Shown: one piece after another, positions 43,303-52,535 of the stretch
Position numbering within the stretch: position 1 is the first letter of the stretch
Layout of the letters: each line of letters opens with the position of its first letter
NCBI GenBank assembly: GCA_051652785.1
Contig: JBOFUX010000045.1
Location: forward strand, 1-64,000
Reading direction: 5' to 3'
From: JAGNZR01 sp051652785
Lineage (GTDB): Bacteria; Fusobacteriota; Fusobacteriia; Fusobacteriales; Fusobacteriaceae
Length of the DNA: 64,000 nucleotides
Translations under genes and position numbers: made by a program
Notes under the pieces: generated by a model
Databases searched by the model: none
What the model was told of the DNA's origin: nothing
The model's input: the letters and a program-made list of their open reading frames with translations, nothing else

Positions 43303-43629
43303 TTATTTCAACATTAATGCTTTTTCTGTTAATACTAATATTTTAGAATTATCCATATCTGTATTTGCTGAACATGGTGTTTTTTTACAAGCACCAGATG
43401 AGCACCCATTACAACTTTTTGTTTCAGATGTATTCACTTCTTTTTTTATTCTTTGCTTTTCTCTTTTTTCGAATTCCTCGTATGTTTCAAGATAAGACTC
43501 AGCTTTTAAATTTTCGTATATTATCTTTAATTCCTCATCACTTATACCAAAATTTTTTTTAATTGCAGTATCGCTATATGCCTTTCCTTCTATTAAAAAT
43601 TTTAAAATTTCTTTTTCAATATTTTTCAT
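43303..43629 (-). CDS. Small winged-helix-like protein with a CX2CX4CX4C cluster (FeoC-like)
   Basis: A 108-residue protein. Residues about 1-50 look like a short winged helix (EKEILKFLIEGKAYSDTAIKKNFGISDEELKIIYENLK). A charged helix follows, and then four cysteines in CNGCSSGACKKTPC near 75-88. FeoC proteins likewise join a small winged helix to a cysteine cluster that may hold an Fe-S centre, so a metal- or redox-sensing role is a reasonable guess. No feoA or feoB is nearby. It diverges from the YihY gene across a highly symmetric region. The ATG at 43629 follows GGGTGG. Confidence 0.6.
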   Translation of the reverse strand: MKNIEKEILKFLIEGKAYSDTAIKKNFGISDEELKIIYENLKAESYLETYEEFEKREKQRIKKEVNTSETKSCNGCSSGACKKTPCSANTDMDNSKILVLTEKALMLK

Positions 43630-43640
43630 CTTTACCACCC

Positions 43641-43776
43641 TTATTTAGATATTTATCTATTATTTTTTATAGCTTTATTGCATATTTACAATTTCTTGTT
43701 TCTTAATTATACACTATTTATCAATTTTATAGAATTTTTTTATTTTTAGTGTATAATGTAAATAATATCTAAATAA
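43641..43776. promoter_or_regulatory. Symmetric divergent promoter region with nested inverted repeats
   Basis: Outer arms TTATTTAGATATT (43641-43653) and AATATCTAAATAA (43764-43776) are perfect reverse complements, each just upstream of a ribosome binding site. Inner arms ATTATACACTA (43706-43716) and TAGTGTATAAT (43747-43757) are also perfect and contain outward-facing TATAAT -10 elements. Thus both divergent mRNAs should carry the same 13-base leader sequence. Confidence 0.6.
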
Positions 43777-43791
43777 ATAGTGAGGTATCTT

Positions 43792-44997
43792 ATGTGGAAA
43801 AATGATTTAAAACATTTTATTTTAGAATTTTTAAAAGAAGGTAAAATCTCAAATTTATATAGTGCTTTTAGAGGAGCATTAAAAAATTATAAAAGAGCCA
43901 ATTCCTCACTTTGGGTAAACTCTCTTTGTTATATTTCAATTTTATCCCTTGTCCCTTTATTAGCAATTGGTTTTAGTATTGGAAGATGGTTAGGAATTGA
44001 CGATTATTTAGCTAAGCAATTATATCTTAACTCTCCACTTAACGAAGAAACTCTTGGAGTTCTTTTAAATGCTTCTACAAACCTTTTAAACAATACTAGA
44101 AATGGCTTACTTGCAGGTATTGGATTTCTTTTTTTAGGTTGGGTTGTTATTTCTATGTTTTCACTTATTGAAAAATCATTAAATTCTATTTGGAGGATAA
44201 AAAAACAAAGAGCTTTAGGTAGACGTTTTTCTGATTACCTTACTGTTTTCATGGTTTTTCCACTTACTATTTTGTCCATGAATATTTTAACTGGTAATGG
44301 AACTAAGATAATACATCTTCCACCTTTTATCAAAATAATAGCACCTTACTTATCTCTTTGGATTTTTTTCTTTATTTTTTATATGGTCATGCCAAATACT
44401 AAAATAAGATTAATTCCTGCTATTATATCAAGTTTTTTTATCTCCTTACTTTTTAATCAAAGTAACCTTATTTTTTTAAAACTTCAAATTTTAATAAACG
44501 AATATAATAAAATTTATGGAAGTTTTTCAATTATTCTCATATTTTTAATTTGGTTAAAAATAATTTGGTTCTTGATATTATTAGGTTCTCATTTAACTTA
44601 TTTCCTTCAAAATAACGATACTTTACTAAATATTGATGGAATTAAATATTTAAATTTTAATACAAAATTTAAATTAACTACTATTATTATAATTCTTTTA
44701 ACTAAAAATTATATAGAAAATGAAACTCCTTTAACAACTAAGGAGATTTCTTCAAAAACACATATTTCCTTGGAAATGGTAAATGAAATTTTATTTATTT
44801 TAAGGGAAAACAATTTTGTTTTAAGTAATTTAGATATTTTATTAGAAGAAAGTACTCATAAACTATCAATTAATTATGAAAAACTTACTCTTAATGATAT
44901 TTATATAATTTTAGAAAATTTTGGTGATACCTATTCTATAAAAGAAAATCTTATTCCATGGAAAGAGAAAAATACAAAAATTTTAGATTTGATTTAA
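43792..44997 (+). CDS. YihY/BrkB family membrane protein
   Basis: A 401-residue protein with about six membrane segments in the first 270 residues, the YihY (formerly called RNase BN) family. Typical parts are LVPLLAIGFSIGRWLG near 50, GIGFLFLGWVVISMFSLIEKSLNSIWRIKKQRA near 105-140 and MPNTKIRLIPAIISS near 200. The C-terminal cytoplasmic part (about 285-400) contains a helix-turn-helix-like segment, TTKEISSKTHISLEMVNEIL. Function is unknown; a nuclease role has been discounted for the family. The ATG at 43792 is preferred, with GTGAGG upstream. Confidence 0.85.
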   Translation: MWKNDLKHFILEFLKEGKISNLYSAFRGALKNYKRANSSLWVNSLCYISILSLVPLLAIGFSIGRWLGIDDYLAKQLYLNSPLNEETLGVLLNASTNLLNNTRNGLLAGIGFLFLGWVVISMFSLIEKSLNSIWRIKKQRALGRRFSDYLTVFMVFPLTILSMNILTGNGTKIIHLPPFIKIIAPYLSLWIFFFIFYMVMPNTKIRLIPAIISSFFISLLFNQSNLIFLKLQILINEYNKIYGSFSIILIFLIWLKIIWFLILLGSHLTYFLQNNDTLLNIDGIKYLNFNTKFKLTTIIIILLTKNYIENETPLTTKEISSKTHISLEMVNEILFILRENNFVLSNLDILLEESTHKLSINYEKLTLNDIYIILENFGDTYSIKENLIPWKEKNTKILDLI

Positions 44998-45024
44998 CAA
45001 AAACTATAATATAAGATTTTGATA

Positions 45025-45066
45025 AAAAACTATGAAATTGTATGTTGTCAATTTCATAGTTTTTTC
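45025..45066. terminator. Bidirectional terminator between YihY and the SSS symporter
   Basis: AAAACTATGAAATTG pairs with CAATTTCATAGTTTT around 8 bases, with A and T runs on either side. It overlaps the last codons of the minus-strand symporter gene. Confidence 0.85.
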
Positions 45067-46385
45067 ATTTTAACCTTTTTTATTTTTCCTAAACTTAGGA
45101 TAGCACCATTTAAAAAGAATGCCCCTATTAATATATAATTTGAATATTCTCCACCATAAATTTTACCCCCAAAAGCTAATACTCCACCTGATATAATAGC
45201 TATAATTGTAAATTTTTTTTCTCCTTTATACCCTAATAGTCCAAAAATACATGGTATAATTAGTGCACCAGAATAAATTGTAAGTGCCAAAAGTAAAGAA
45301 CTTAGAATAAATTTTAATTTTAAAGCGACTAAAATACTAAAAATTCCTAATATTCCTATAAATATTCTTGTTAATTTTATAGCATTTTTATTTTTTAAAT
45401 CCTTAGTAAATACTTGTGCTAAAATTGAAGAAGAGGTTAAAAGACAAGTATCTGCTGAGGAAATAACTGCAGAAAGTAATCCAAAATACAATATAAGACT
45501 AACACCCCATGGTAAAGATTTTCCAGCTATATACAAAAGTGGCGATTGAGTAACTGTATTTAGTCCTGGAGCAGAATAAGCTACTTCTATTCCTATACTA
45601 GCTAGTATAAAAGAAAGAGGAATTAAAACTACTATTGCTAGTATTATGGAGCTTTTTATTGTTTTTTCATCTTTGGCACAAAATATTCTTGAATATATAT
45701 CAGGTCCCACTAAAAAAGTAGATGAATATGTCAAAATTAATATTAACAAATCAATATATTTAAATTTTTCATTTATAAGAGATGGTGCATTATAAGATAG
45801 ACTACCTGTGGAAGAATAAATATAACAAATAACTACGCCAAAAATGAGAAAAAGTAGTTGAATACAGTCTGTTTTTATTATTGATAACTGTCCACCTAAA
45901 ATAGTATAAACAATAAATACAACACCACTTAGTATAACCCCTGTTGTATAACTCATTTCAGTAAAAATTCCTATTATTTGAGCTGCACCTATTATTTGAG
46001 CTGCTACAATTCCTATCCATGCAACTGATATAATCACTGAAGACAATATTTTCACTTCATATCCATAAAAACTTTCAAGTAATTCTGGAAGATTATATCC
46101 TTTAAAATTTTTGAAATATTTTAATAATGGAAAAAGAAAAAGTAATCCCAGTGCAGCACAAAGCATAAACCATGCTCCTGCCCACCCATTAGTATATGAC
46201 ATTGTCACACTTCCTAATATAGCAGAACTTCCTAATATTGACGCTAAAAGGCTTCCAGTAACCTGCCATACGCCCGCTTTCTTACTAGCTAGAAAAAAAT
46301 CTGAGCTTTCTTTTATTTTTTTGTAAGAAGTATAACCCACAACTAATATAACAATAAAATATACAGTTAATAGTAACACATTCAT
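45054..46385 (-). CDS. Sodium:solute symporter (SSS family)
   Basis: A 443-residue transporter with about thirteen hydrophobic segments. It begins with VYFIVILVVGYTSYKKIKESSDFFLASKK, the usual SSS start, then SLLASILGSSAILGSVTMSYTNG (sodium-site helix) near 48 and YNLPELLESFYG near 97. Substrates in this family range from sugars and proline to organic acids, and none is favoured here. A 6-residue tandem duplication (AAQIIG twice, near 128-139) stands in a membrane helix and is copied at DNA level. Only a terminator and 50 bases separate it from the dap operon upstream. Confidence 0.85.
   Translation of the reverse strand: MNVLLLTVYFIVILVVGYTSYKKIKESSDFFLASKKAGVWQVTGSLLASILGSSAILGSVTMSYTNGWAGAWFMLCAALGLLFLFPLLKYFKNFKGYNLPELLESFYGYEVKILSSVIISVAWIGIVAAQIIGAAQIIGIFTEMSYTTGVILSGVVFIVYTILGGQLSIIKTDCIQLLFLIFGVVICYIYSSTGSLSYNAPSLINEKFKYIDLLILILTYSSTFLVGPDIYSRIFCAKDEKTIKSSIILAIVVLIPLSFILASIGIEVAYSAPGLNTVTQSPLLYIAGKSLPWGVSLILYFGLLSAVISSADTCLLTSSSILAQVFTKDLKNKNAIKLTRIFIGILGIFSILVALKLKFILSSLLLALTIYSGALIIPCIFGLLGYKGEKKFTIIAIISGGVLAFGGKIYGGEYSNYILIGAFFLNGAILSLGKIKKVKMKKL
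45970..46004. repeat. In-frame 18-bp tandem duplication in the symporter gene
   Basis: CCTATTATTTGAGCTGCA occurs twice in succession with a single base change at the end. It adds six residues to a membrane helix. Confidence 0.7.
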
Positions 46386-46402
46386 TAAAACACCCCAGTT
46401 TC

Positions 46403-46433
46403 AAAAAAAAAGGCTTATTTTGCCTTTTTTTTA
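46403..46433 (-). terminator. Terminator of the lysC-asd-dap operon
   Basis: A run of A and AAGGC pair with GCCTT and a T run around TTATTT. It lies 5 bases after the aminotransferase stop and 18 bases before the symporter start. Confidence 0.8.
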
Positions 46434-46437
46434 TTTT

Positions 46438-47619
46438 TTAATTTAATTGTAAATTATTAATTTTTTTTAGGTTAATAATAATTTTTTTAATCCTAGTTAT
46501 TCCTTCTAAAATTTCATCACTATTTTTTACTAAGGATAATCTTATAAAACCTTCCATTCCAAATGCTATTCCTGGAATAACTGCTACTCCTTGTTCTTTT
46601 AGAAGTTTTAAAGCGAAAGCGTAACTGTCAGTAACACCAGCTTCTCTTAGAGAAACAAAGAGATAAATTGCTCCTTGGGGTTTTATAGGATTTAATCCTA
46701 TTTCTTTCAAGGCTTTATAGGCAACTTCAGCTCTCTCTTTATATATTTTTATATTTTCTTTTATATCACTACATTTTTTTAAAGCTACTAGTCCACCTAT
46801 CTGTGATATAATTGATGAAGACGTTACTGTATATTGATGAACTTTCAAAAGTTCTTTTCTTAATTTTTCACTAGATAATATATAACCTATCCGCCAACCT
46901 GTTAAAGAGTGTGATTTTGAGAATCCATTTACTACTATTACATTTTCTTTGTATTTATCACTTAAAAAACTATTATATTCATCATTATAAACTAATTCAC
47001 TATATACTTCATCACTGATTATATACAAATCATTTTCCTTTGCAAAAGTAAGTATCTCATCTCTATTTTTCTTAGAAATTGTAACTCCTGATGGATTAGA
47101 GGGATAATTTAAAATTATTGCCCGAGTTTTATTAGTGATATTTTTTTTTATTTTTTCTACTGTTAATTGGTAATCATCACTAGATGTATCAATTTTAATT
47201 AATTTTGCTCCTCGCAATGTTATAAGAGGTTCATAACCTGGATAAACTGGTAAAGGACAAATAACATCATCTCCATTTTGAATTAAAGTAGCTATGGTTG
47301 TAGATAAACCTTCAGTTGAACCTACAGTAATAATTATTTCATCAGCACTATAATTTACATTATACTTTTCTTTATAAAATTTTGAAATCTCCTCTCTTAA
47401 CTCCAGTTCTCCACCTAATTTTGAATAACCTAGTTTATTGTTTTTCATATATTCTATAGTTTCCTCTATTATTACTTTAGATTGAGGTAAATCAGGTTCG
47501 CCAATAGTTAAATTTATCATTTTTTTACCAGAATCAATATTATATTTTACACTTTCTTCAAAAAATTTTCTTATAATAGAAACTTCTACTTTTTTCAAAT
47601 TTGGATTTATCTCTAACAT
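46438..47619 (-). CDS. patA: Aminotransferase, probably N-acetyl-LL-diaminopimelate aminotransferase (PatA type)
   Basis: A 393-residue class I PLP aminotransferase. Motifs: INLTIGEPDLPQ near 40, LNYPSNPSGVTISKK near 168, and the PLP lysine in VVNGFSKSHSLTGWRIGYI near 233. In the acetylated DAP pathway it converts N-acetyl-2-amino-6-oxopimelate to N-acetyl-LL-DAP. That role is inferred from its place after dapH and from the B. subtilis PatA precedent; other aspartate-type aminotransferases look similar. Last gene of the operon. Confidence 0.82.
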   Translation of the reverse strand: MLEINPNLKKVEVSIIRKFFEESVKYNIDSGKKMINLTIGEPDLPQSKVIIEETIEYMKNNKLGYSKLGGELELREEISKFYKEKYNVNYSADEIIITVGSTEGLSTTIATLIQNGDDVICPLPVYPGYEPLITLRGAKLIKIDTSSDDYQLTVEKIKKNITNKTRAIILNYPSNPSGVTISKKNRDEILTFAKENDLYIISDEVYSELVYNDEYNSFLSDKYKENVIVVNGFSKSHSLTGWRIGYILSSEKLRKELLKVHQYTVTSSSIISQIGGLVALKKCSDIKENIKIYKERAEVAYKALKEIGLNPIKPQGAIYLFVSLREAGVTDSYAFALKLLKEQGVAVIPGIAFGMEGFIRLSLVKNSDEILEGITRIKKIIINLKKINNLQLN

Positions 47620-47659
47620 ATATTGGACACCTCATAAGTTAAATTTTCTTAAATATCTA

Positions 47660-48379
47660 TTAAATTTTTCTTAAATCCTCTACTATTTCAGTTTTTTCTT
47701 CTGTTTTTGAATCTTTATTTTTCACTATTCTAGCTGGATTTCCTGCTACTACAACACCACTTGGAACATCAGTTAATACTATTGCTCCAGCTGCTACTAC
47801 CGAACCTTTTCCTATTCTTACACCTTCAATAACCACTGCATTAGCACCTATCAACACATCATCTTCAACTATAACAGGGGTAGCACTAGGGGGTTCTACC
47901 ACTCCAGCTAAAACTGTACCTGCTCCTATATGGCAATTATTACCAACAACAGCTCTTCCACCTAATATTGCACCCATGTCTATCATAGTCCCTGAACCAA
48001 TTTTAGCACCTATATTAATTATTGCTCCCATCATAATAACTGCATTATCTCCTATTTCAACCATATCTCTTATTATTGCTCCAGGCTCTATTCTAGCATT
48101 TATTCCAGTTTTATTTAACATGGGAATAGCAGAGTTTCTTCTATCATTTTCTATATAATAATTTGTTATTTTTTCTTTATTAAGGTCAATAAATTTTTCA
48201 ATAATGGAAAATTCACCTATTAAAATATAAGAATTACAACTACCAAATATTTTTATTTCATTTAAAGTTTTACATTTAATATCTATTTCCCCATTTATAT
48301 ATACTTTAACAGGTGTAACTTTTTTTGATTCTCTTATATATTTTATTATTTCTTCACCATGATTTACCATATTTGACAT
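47660..48379 (-). CDS. dapH: Tetrahydrodipicolinate N-acetyltransferase
   Basis: A 239-residue acetyltransferase: an N-terminal alpha/beta domain (about 1-85) and a left-handed beta helix of hexapeptide repeats (about 90-200) with ARIEPGAIIRDMVEIGDNAVIMMGAIIN-type repeats and a loop DMGAILGGRAVVGNNCHIGAGTVLAGVVEPPSA. Length and layout match DapH of firmicutes rather than the succinylase DapD. It acetylates tetrahydrodipicolinate, opening the N-acetyl branch of DAP synthesis. Confidence 0.92.
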   Translation of the reverse strand: MSNMVNHGEEIIKYIRESKKVTPVKVYINGEIDIKCKTLNEIKIFGSCNSYILIGEFSIIEKFIDLNKEKITNYYIENDRRNSAIPMLNKTGINARIEPGAIIRDMVEIGDNAVIMMGAIINIGAKIGSGTMIDMGAILGGRAVVGNNCHIGAGTVLAGVVEPPSATPVIVEDDVLIGANAVVIEGVRIGKGSVVAAGAIVLTDVPSGVVVAGNPARIVKNKDSKTEEKTEIVEDLRKI

Positions 48380-48400
48380 TTTTCCTCCAAATTAATATAT

Positions 48401-49144
48401 TTATTTTTTTCCTAAAAGGACATCACTCATTTTATACATTCCATTATCCTGATTAGCTAACCATATCGCACCTGTTATTGCTCCATTTGCAAATATTTTT
48501 TTCGAGTGTGCCTCATGCTTAATTTCTATAACCTCATCTTCTCCAGCAAAAATAACCGAGTGTTCCCCCACAATAGTTCCACCTCTTACACTGTGAACTC
48601 CAATTTCTTTTGTCTCTCTTTTTTCCATTCCTTCTCTTCCATATTTATATTCTTTTTTTTCTTTTAGTGTATTATTTATATTTTCAAGTAGAGTTTTTGC
48701 TGTTCCACTAGGAGAATCTAATTTTTTGTTATGGTGTTTTTCTATAAGCTCTATATCCCAATTTTCTAACACGGGAACAATATATTTCATAAGCTCATTT
48801 AGAAGATTTACACCTAAAGACGTATTAGACGCCACTAAAATAGGATTTTTCTTTCCCGCTTCCTCTAATTTTAACTTATCATTTTCACTGTGTCCTGTGG
48901 TTGCAATTAATAGAGCAACTTTATTTTTATTAGCATATTCAAGAATTTCATTAAGTTTACTAAAATGTGAAAAATCTATTATAACATCTGGTTTTTCTGG
49001 AAGAGAATTTAAGTTTTTATAACACTGTGTATAAATTGTTTCTTTTTCATCTACTGCACCTACAAATATTATATTTTTTTTTTCTTTTAATATATCTACT
49101 ATTAACTTCCCCATAGTTCCATAACCATATACAGCTATTTTCAT
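48401..49144 (-). CDS. dapB: 4-hydroxy-tetrahydrodipicolinate reductase
   Basis: A 247-residue NAD(P)H-dependent reductase. The nucleotide motif is VYGYGTMGKLI near 4, the catalytic region IELIEKHHNKKLDSPSGTA near 130-148, and GVHSVRGGTIVGEH near 186. It reduces the DapA product to tetrahydrodipicolinate. The gap to dapA is only 22 bases, so it belongs to the lysC operon. Confidence 0.94.
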   Translation of the reverse strand: MKIAVYGYGTMGKLIVDILKEKKNIIFVGAVDEKETIYTQCYKNLNSLPEKPDVIIDFSHFSKLNEILEYANKNKVALLIATTGHSENDKLKLEEAGKKNPILVASNTSLGVNLLNELMKYIVPVLENWDIELIEKHHNKKLDSPSGTAKTLLENINNTLKEKKEYKYGREGMEKRETKEIGVHSVRGGTIVGEHSVIFAGEDEVIEIKHEAHSKKIFANGAITGAIWLANQDNGMYKMSDVLLGKK

Positions 49145-49166
49145 TTTATATTACCTCTCTTATCTC

Positions 49167-50045
49167 TTAAAGACCTATTTTTTTCATTTCTTTTTCTAAA
49201 ACTTTACAAGCAGGTTCACTCATTTCATAAAGAGGTAATCTATATCCTCCAACTTCCCAGCCTAAAATATTCAATGCTTTTTTTACTGGAATTGGATTAG
49301 TTTCTATAAATAACGAGTGTACAAATCCATTTAATTTAAGCTGTAACTCTTTAGCTTCTATAACTTTTCCTTCTATATAATTATGTACTATATTATGAGT
49401 TTCAAGAGGTAAAACATTAGCTAGTACTGATATAACTCCTTTTCCACCTATTGATGTCATGGGAAGAATTATATCATCATTTCCAGAGTAAATATCATAT
49501 CTATCATTAAAAATTCTTGCAATGTTCATAGCATACGTCATATCTCCACTAGCTTCTTTTATAGCAACTATATTTTTTACATCTTTTAGCTCTTCTAAAA
49601 CTTCCATAGGTATATTCATTCCAGTTCTTCCAGGTACATTATAAAGAATTATCGGAATTTTAACAGCAGAAGCTATTTTTTTAAAGTGTTCCACAAGTCC
49701 TTTAGTATTTGTTTTATTATAATATGGCGTTATTACTAAAAGTCCATCTACTCCTAATTTTTCAGCTTCACAGCTTAGTTTTACTGCATGTGCCGTATTA
49801 TTTGATCCTGTCCCTGCTATTACTGGAATTTTTTTTCCTATAAATTTAACTGTTCTATCTATTATTTCAAGTTGCTCATTTTCTGAAAGTGTACTAGCTT
49901 CTCCAGTAGTTCCATTTATTACTATGGCATCAGTTTTATTTTTTATTTGAAAAGTTAAAAGTTCCTCTAATTTTTCAAAATTCACTTCTTTATTTTCTTT
50001 AAAAGGTGTTATTAATGCTACTCCTGATCCTATAAAAATTGCCAT
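49167..50045 (-). CDS. dapA: 4-hydroxy-tetrahydrodipicolinate synthase
   Basis: A 292-residue TIM-barrel aldolase condensing pyruvate with aspartate semialdehyde. Signs are GSGVALITPFKEN at the start, GTTGEASTLSENE near 45, the tyrosine in ILYNVPGRTG near 133 and the Schiff-base lysine in IVAIKEASGDM near 161. It lies between asd and dapB with one base to asd. The product enters cell-wall DAP and lysine synthesis. Confidence 0.95.
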   Translation of the reverse strand: MAIFIGSGVALITPFKENKEVNFEKLEELLTFQIKNKTDAIVINGTTGEASTLSENEQLEIIDRTVKFIGKKIPVIAGTGSNNTAHAVKLSCEAEKLGVDGLLVITPYYNKTNTKGLVEHFKKIASAVKIPIILYNVPGRTGMNIPMEVLEELKDVKNIVAIKEASGDMTYAMNIARIFNDRYDIYSGNDDIILPMTSIGGKGVISVLANVLPLETHNIVHNYIEGKVIEAKELQLKLNGFVHSLFIETNPIPVKKALNILGWEVGGYRLPLYEMSEPACKVLEKEMKKIGL

Positions 50046-50046
50046 T

Positions 50047-51054
50047 TTATCCTCCTATATTCCATTTTTCTATTAGTAGTTCTGCTATTTGAATTGTATT
50101 GGTCGCAGCTCCTTTTCTTATATTATCAGCTACAACCCATAAATTAACGCCATTTTCAACACTAAAATCTCTTCTAATTCTTCCAACAAATACCTCATCT
50201 TTTCCAGAGCTTATTATGGGCATAGGATAAATGTTTTTAGAAACATCATCTTCTAATATTATTCCTTTCGTTTCTTTGAATATTTTTTTTAATTGTTCAA
50301 TATTAGGTTCTCTTAATAATTCTACATTCATAGATATAGAATGTGAATTTTTAACAGGTACTCTTACACACGTTGATGTTATTGCTAAATTAGAATACCC
50401 TAATATTTTTCTAGTTTCCATAATCATTTTTTCTTCCTCCTTTGTATATCCATTTTCTAAAAATGAATCTATGTGTGGAAGACAATTATAAGCTATATCA
50501 TGAGGATAATTTGTTGCTTTATTCCCTTTTATTCCTTCTTCTAAATCTTTTACTCCTTTCACACCACTTCCTGATACAGCTTGATAGGTTGAATAAATTA
50601 TTCTTTTGATACCATATAAGTTATCTAAAACTTTTAATGGTAAAACTGATTGTATTGTTGAACAATTTGGATTTGCAATAATACCTTTATGCAGAAAAGT
50701 TGCTTCTGGATTTACTTCTGGAACTATTAGTGGAACTTCAGAGTTCATTCTCCAAGCACTACTATTATCTATTACAACAACTCCATTTTCAACAGCAATA
50801 GGTGCATATATTTTACTTAAATCCCCACCAGCTGAAAATAGTGCAATCTTTATATTTCTATTAGTAAAAGAATCTTTAGTTAATTCTTCAACTATAATCT
50901 CTTTATCTTTAAAAAATATTTTTTTTCCTGCTGAATGACTTGAAGAGAATAAGTATAAATTATCTATTGGAAGTTCTCTCTCTTCTAATACTTTCAAAAA
51001 TGTTCTTCCAACCATTCCAGTTGCTCCAACTATGGCAAAATTGTACTTTTTCAT
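50047..51054 (-). CDS. asd: Aspartate-semialdehyde dehydrogenase
   Basis: A 335-residue NADPH-dependent enzyme reducing aspartyl phosphate. The start FAIVGATGMVGRTFLKVLEE is the nucleotide fold, the catalytic cysteine is in IIANPNCSTIQ near 130, and the active-site histidine region NSHSISMNVEL is near 246. Gene order lysC-asd-dapA fits direct flow into DAP. Confidence 0.95.
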   Translation of the reverse strand: MKKYNFAIVGATGMVGRTFLKVLEERELPIDNLYLFSSSHSAGKKIFFKDKEIIVEELTKDSFTNRNIKIALFSAGGDLSKIYAPIAVENGVVVIDNSSAWRMNSEVPLIVPEVNPEATFLHKGIIANPNCSTIQSVLPLKVLDNLYGIKRIIYSTYQAVSGSGVKGVKDLEEGIKGNKATNYPHDIAYNCLPHIDSFLENGYTKEEEKMIMETRKILGYSNLAITSTCVRVPVKNSHSISMNVELLREPNIEQLKKIFKETKGIILEDDVSKNIYPMPIISSGKDEVFVGRIRRDFSVENGVNLWVVADNIRKGAATNTIQIAELLIEKWNIGG

Positions 51055-51102
51055 TCTCTCTCCCCTAATTAAAAATTTATTTTTTTTTATCTATTAATAT
51101 TA

Positions 51103-52305
51103 CTATAAACTAAAATTTTCTGCTAATTTTTCTACAAATTTTTCAATATTATTTTTTTCTATAATCATAGATATTGAAATTTCTGATGTCGTACATTGAT
51201 GAAAACTTACATTTGTTTCTGCTAAAGTTTCAAATACTTTAGCTGCAACTCCAAAATTACTTATCATACCTATTCCCACTAAAGATATTTTAGCTACCCC
51301 TTTAAGTTTTGTTTCTACTATATCAGGAAATAATTTTTTTATTTTTATCAAAGCTTTTTCTAAAAATATCTCGTCTACCAAAGGACAAGTAAAGGCTATA
51401 CTTCCTTTTAAATCTGCAACATCATTTTGAGATATCATATCTACATTTACCCCTTCCTCTGCTAAGATCATAAAAATAGCTGAAACATTTTTAGGAAAAG
51501 TTGAAAAACTTTCTATATTAACCATAATAACATTTTCATTTATTGAAATACCAGTTATTATTTTTTTTTCTATTATTTCATTACTATCGCATATGTAAGT
51601 TCCTGTTTCACTTCCTAAGGTTTCACCTACATAAATTTTTACTCCGTATTTTTTTCCAATTTCAACTGCTCTTGTTTCCATTACTCCAGCACCTAAATTT
51701 GCCATTTCCATCATCTCCTCATAGGATATTTTTTCTAATTTTTTTGCTTTTTTATAAACCCTAGGATCTACAGAATAAATCCCTTCTACATCAGTATAAA
51801 TTTCACAATCGCATCCTAATGACGCGGCAAGTGCTACAGCACTTGTATCTGAGCCTCCTCTTCCTAACGTTGTTATATCACCTTTTTCATTAATTCCTTG
51901 AAATCCTGCAACTATAACTATTTTTCCTTCTTTTAAATATTCTTCTATTTTTTTTGTATCTATATTTGTAATTTTATTTTTTGTATGTATCCCTATTGTA
52001 TTTATCCCTGCCTGTGCTCCAGTTAGAGAAACCGCTTTATGCCCCTGTGCTTTTATAGCCATACTCAAAAGAGATATGGATTGTTGCTCTCCTGTGGATA
52101 GTAAAGTATCTAGTTCCCTAATATCTGGCGTTTCAGATATTTCTTTTGCTAATTTTATAAGAGAATCCGTTGCTTTTCCCATAGCAGATACTACTACTAT
52201 TATCTCTTCTCCATCTCTATTTATTTTGCAAAGATATTCTGCAATTTTTTTTATTTTCTCTATTGTTCCAACTGAACTTCCGCCATATTTTTTTACAATC
52301 CTCAC
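51103..52305 (-). CDS. lysC: Aspartate kinase
   Basis: A 400-residue kinase with an N-terminal amino-acid kinase domain (KKYGGSSVGTIEKI at 4, GRGGSDTSAVALAASLGCD near 150) and two C-terminal ACT domains (about 260-400), as in lysine- or threonine-inhibited aspartokinases. It is the first gene of the operon. There is no lysine riboswitch in the 230-base gap upstream; only an AT-rich dyad is seen, so control may be at enzyme level or by a protein regulator. Confidence 0.94.
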   Translation of the reverse strand: MRIVKKYGGSSVGTIEKIKKIAEYLCKINRDGEEIIVVVSAMGKATDSLIKLAKEISETPDIRELDTLLSTGEQQSISLLSMAIKAQGHKAVSLTGAQAGINTIGIHTKNKITNIDTKKIEEYLKEGKIVIVAGFQGINEKGDITTLGRGGSDTSAVALAASLGCDCEIYTDVEGIYSVDPRVYKKAKKLEKISYEEMMEMANLGAGVMETRAVEIGKKYGVKIYVGETLGSETGTYICDSNEIIEKKIITGISINENVIMVNIESFSTFPKNVSAIFMILAEEGVNVDMISQNDVADLKGSIAFTCPLVDEIFLEKALIKIKKLFPDIVETKLKGVAKISLVGIGMISNFGVAAKVFETLAETNVSFHQCTTSEISISMIIEKNNIEKFVEKLAENFSL

Positions 52306-52321
52306 AAGTTTCTCCTCCCAC

Positions 52322-52359
52322 TTTTTTAATTTTATTTATTTTACCATAAAATTAAAAAA
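52322..52359. promoter_or_regulatory. Inverted repeat in front of lysC
   Basis: TTTTTTAATTTTAT (52322-52335, allowing for the flanking T) and ATAAAATTAAAAAA (52346-52359) are reverse complements separated by 10 bases, just upstream of the lysC ribosome binding site. Spacing is like that of the dyad in front of the Crp/Fnr gene, but the sequence is A/T only. Confidence 0.35.
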
Positions 52360-52535
52360 ACTGCACAGATTAATTATATTCTACAATGATTTTTATGATC
52401 TTTTCTTTAATTATGAGTTTTATATTTTTTATCTCTTTTATTTTAAAAAAATATAAGCTATAATAACATCAAATATATTTAAGAAGTCAAAGAAGTTAAT
52501 AGTATTATTAATAAACTATAATTAAGGAGGAATTT

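Noticed and set aside
52306..52535. Lysine riboswitch upstream of lysC
   Set aside because: The gap is A/T-rich without the conserved purine-rich junctions and GC stems of the L box; only a simple dyad is seen.
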